Shown one piece after another: positions 40,004 through 41,103 of a DNA stretch of 41,103 nt (positions are counted from its first letter, which is position 1; each line of letters opens with the position of its first letter). The notes beneath the pieces are model-generated. The model ran no database searches, was not told where the DNA came from, and saw nothing but the letters and a program-made list of their open reading frames with translations. The translations under genes were made by a program, and so were the position numbers. This DNA comes from MGNI01 sp964353875 (GTDB taxonomy: Bacteria; Chloroflexota; Anaerolineae; Anaerolineales; E44-bin32), in NCBI GenBank assembly GCA_964353875.1, contig CAYGXU010000016.1, forward strand, positions 1 to 41,103, given 5' to 3'.

Positions 40004-40052
40004 CCTTGAAAAGCCCTCGTAGAATCAGTTGTGCTGATAGCAAGCATTGCTG

Positions 40053-41066
40053 TTAATTCCCATAGGCCTCAAAAGTGATTATTTTGATTGCTGTAATCCA
40101 GTTGCCGAAATCTCCCCAGGCCGCCTCACCCATAAGCCACCACGTGGATTGTTCACACGGTGAGGGAGGCTGGGTATGATAGAACACCTCTTGCCCAGCC
40201 TGTGTAATGACTTTCATCGGCAGTCGATTGTCTCTACTTTCCTCGTGCAAAAACTCAACCTCCCTGATTCTTAAAAAATTACCTTGTATTCCTTCTAGGA
40301 TTGGTAGGTATGCAAAGTAGTCAGAATGAATGTACCTAAAGACCCCATCTGATGTTGTACAGTGGTATGAAAAGCGAAGGTCAGTAATTTTTACGCTATT
40401 TCCATTGGGATAATGGACTATTGCGATCACATTTGGAACAAACCAAGGCGTAGGTGGAATTTGAGGCACAAGGGGCAGGCACTCTCGCTGGACGGCGATC
40501 GACTTGACGTCTGCCAAATTTACCCTGAAATCACCCAACTCTGTAGTGCCAATGAGTTCTGAATAGGGATGCACCGTTAGGTGAAGGGAATCTCTCAGTA
40601 CAGTGCCGTCAACAAGGATAATATCTACTGATCCGAATTCGTCATCAAACTCAACACTACTAACGTAATAAAAGAAACTTACGATTACACCATTCGATAT
40701 AGGAATTCCTCCAGGGGTCGTAACGGTGGGATCGTCTGTTCCCAACAGCGCCAGATCCGTAGTCTTGATCTCTACTCCTGCTTTTGTGGTCACTACATAT
40801 GTGGGGAGACTTAAAGGGGCTGGTGCCTCTTGGCATGGCATTTGGGTAATTACGACTGATGGAGTCGGAGTGAGCGACGGAGTCGATATGTCACGAAGGA
40901 GATTTTGAGTGGCGGCAACTGATGGTGTGATAGATGCAGGCTGTAGGGTGGCGGTGACTACAATGACAATAGGTGTAGGAGTAATAACGGGAGTGCCACA
41001 TCCAGCGAGGAGCAACGTAGCCAGCACCCCATCCATAAATCTGTGCAGCAACTTTGCGTGGTTCAT
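40053..41066 (-). CDS. Lipoprotein of unknown function
   Basis: 337 residues, ATG 41066 seven bases after AAGGA. The signal peptide ends in the lipobox LLAGC (Cys about 23). A Thr/Pro-rich stretch follows (to about residue 80). Two related all-beta segments then appear. The first (about 88-195) has YVVTTKAGVEIKTTDLALLG, VDIILVDGTVLRDSL and IGTTELGDFRVNLADVKSIA; the second (about 210-335) has HYPNGNSVKITDLRFSYHC, FLRIREVEFLHEE and WGDFGNWITAIKIITFEAYG. The GxTELGxFxxxLxxIxxI phrase is common in bacterial secreted proteins, but I know no function. It is likely displayed on the cell surface. Confidence 0.8.
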   Translation of the reverse strand: MNHAKLLHRFMDGVLATLLLAGCGTPVITPTPIVIVVTATLQPASITPSVAATQNLLRDISTPSLTPTPSVVITQMPCQEAPAPLSLPTYVVTTKAGVEIKTTDLALLGTDDPTVTTPGGIPISNGVIVSFFYYVSSVEFDDEFGSVDIILVDGTVLRDSLHLTVHPYSELIGTTELGDFRVNLADVKSIAVQRECLPLVPQIPPTPWFVPNVIAIVHYPNGNSVKITDLRFSYHCTTSDGVFRYIHSDYFAYLPILEGIQGNFLRIREVEFLHEESRDNRLPMKVITQAGQEVFYHTQPPSPCEQSTWWLMGEAAWGDFGNWITAIKIITFEAYGN

Positions 41067-41096
41067 ATTTCATTCCTTCTCAGCCATGTAGACTAC

Positions 41097-41103
41097 GCCC
41101 AAC
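41097..41103 (-). repeat. GTTRRRY core at the window edge
   Basis: The last seven bases read GTTGGGC on the minus strand, fitting the attC core consensus, 30 bases before the start of the lipoprotein gene at 41066. It could be the end of another repeat lying outside the window. Seven bases alone are weak. Confidence 0.25.

Overview
The window looks like a metagenome-derived scaffold from a Chloroflexota bacterium (Anaerolineae-like). This rests on three things: exported proteins with Thr/Pro-rich linkers after a lipobox or before a C-terminal membrane anchor, a CAP plus LysM surface protein, and a replication initiator with a DnaA N-terminal domain. No ribosomal RNA or other phylogenetic marker is present, so the assignment is inference. 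A run of exactly 100 N (39904-40003) marks a scaffold join.

Left part (1-9134): the distal end of a type I-E-like CRISPR array; a minus-strand pair of an MgtE-N/CBS protein without membrane segments and an Nramp-related transporter with altered metal-site motifs (probably a Mg2+ or divalent-metal system); a scarred stretch with an IS30 transposase remnant fused to the C-terminal end of a DUF234-type ATPase; a conserved hypothetical gene; a Phd/VapC toxin-antitoxin pair with a clear promoter/operator; a CAP/LysM membrane-anchored protein; and an IS21 IstB remnant.

Middle (9135-15952): a plasmid-like replication and partition module. It holds a minus-strand initiator-like protein (DnaA-N domain, two predicted HTH segments, six 11-residue repeats), an ExeA/TniB-like AAA ATPase, parA-parB, and a RHH/PIN toxin-antitoxin pair. 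A 38-bp perfect palindrome downstream of parB has a near-copy and a half-site inside the initiator gene. These are strong candidates for the ParB-binding centromere. Promoters with built-in palindromes lie before the initiator gene, before parA and before the toxin-antitoxin pair. The whole reads as an integrated plasmid or conjugative-element backbone, or a secondary replicon.

Right-centre (16207-37308): a GntR/HutC regulator followed by about 18 co-directional, mostly overlapping or tightly spaced genes, roughly 20 kb. They encode an SDR, a D-2-hydroxyacid dehydrogenase, a family-5 solute-binding lipoprotein with two permeases but no ATPase, three nucleoside-phosphorylase-family proteins, two FGGY kinases, a class II aldolase, a nucleoside hydrolase, a DhnA/LsrF-type class I aldolase, two MDR alcohol dehydrogenases, an EamA exporter, a duplicated ADP-ribosylglycohydrolase with one inactive-looking half, and an adenine deaminase. 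I read this as uptake and complete dismantling of nucleosides or ADP-ribose-like compounds: release the base, deaminate adenine, phosphorylate the sugar, split it with an aldolase, and reduce or oxidise the aldehyde. The exact substrate is not determined by the sequence.

Right end (37309-41103): about 1.2 kb without convincing genes but with dispersed and foldback repeats, then two minus-strand lipoprotein genes. Each starts 14-30 bases after a GTTRRRY core, which suggests (but does not prove) an integron-cassette-like arrangement.
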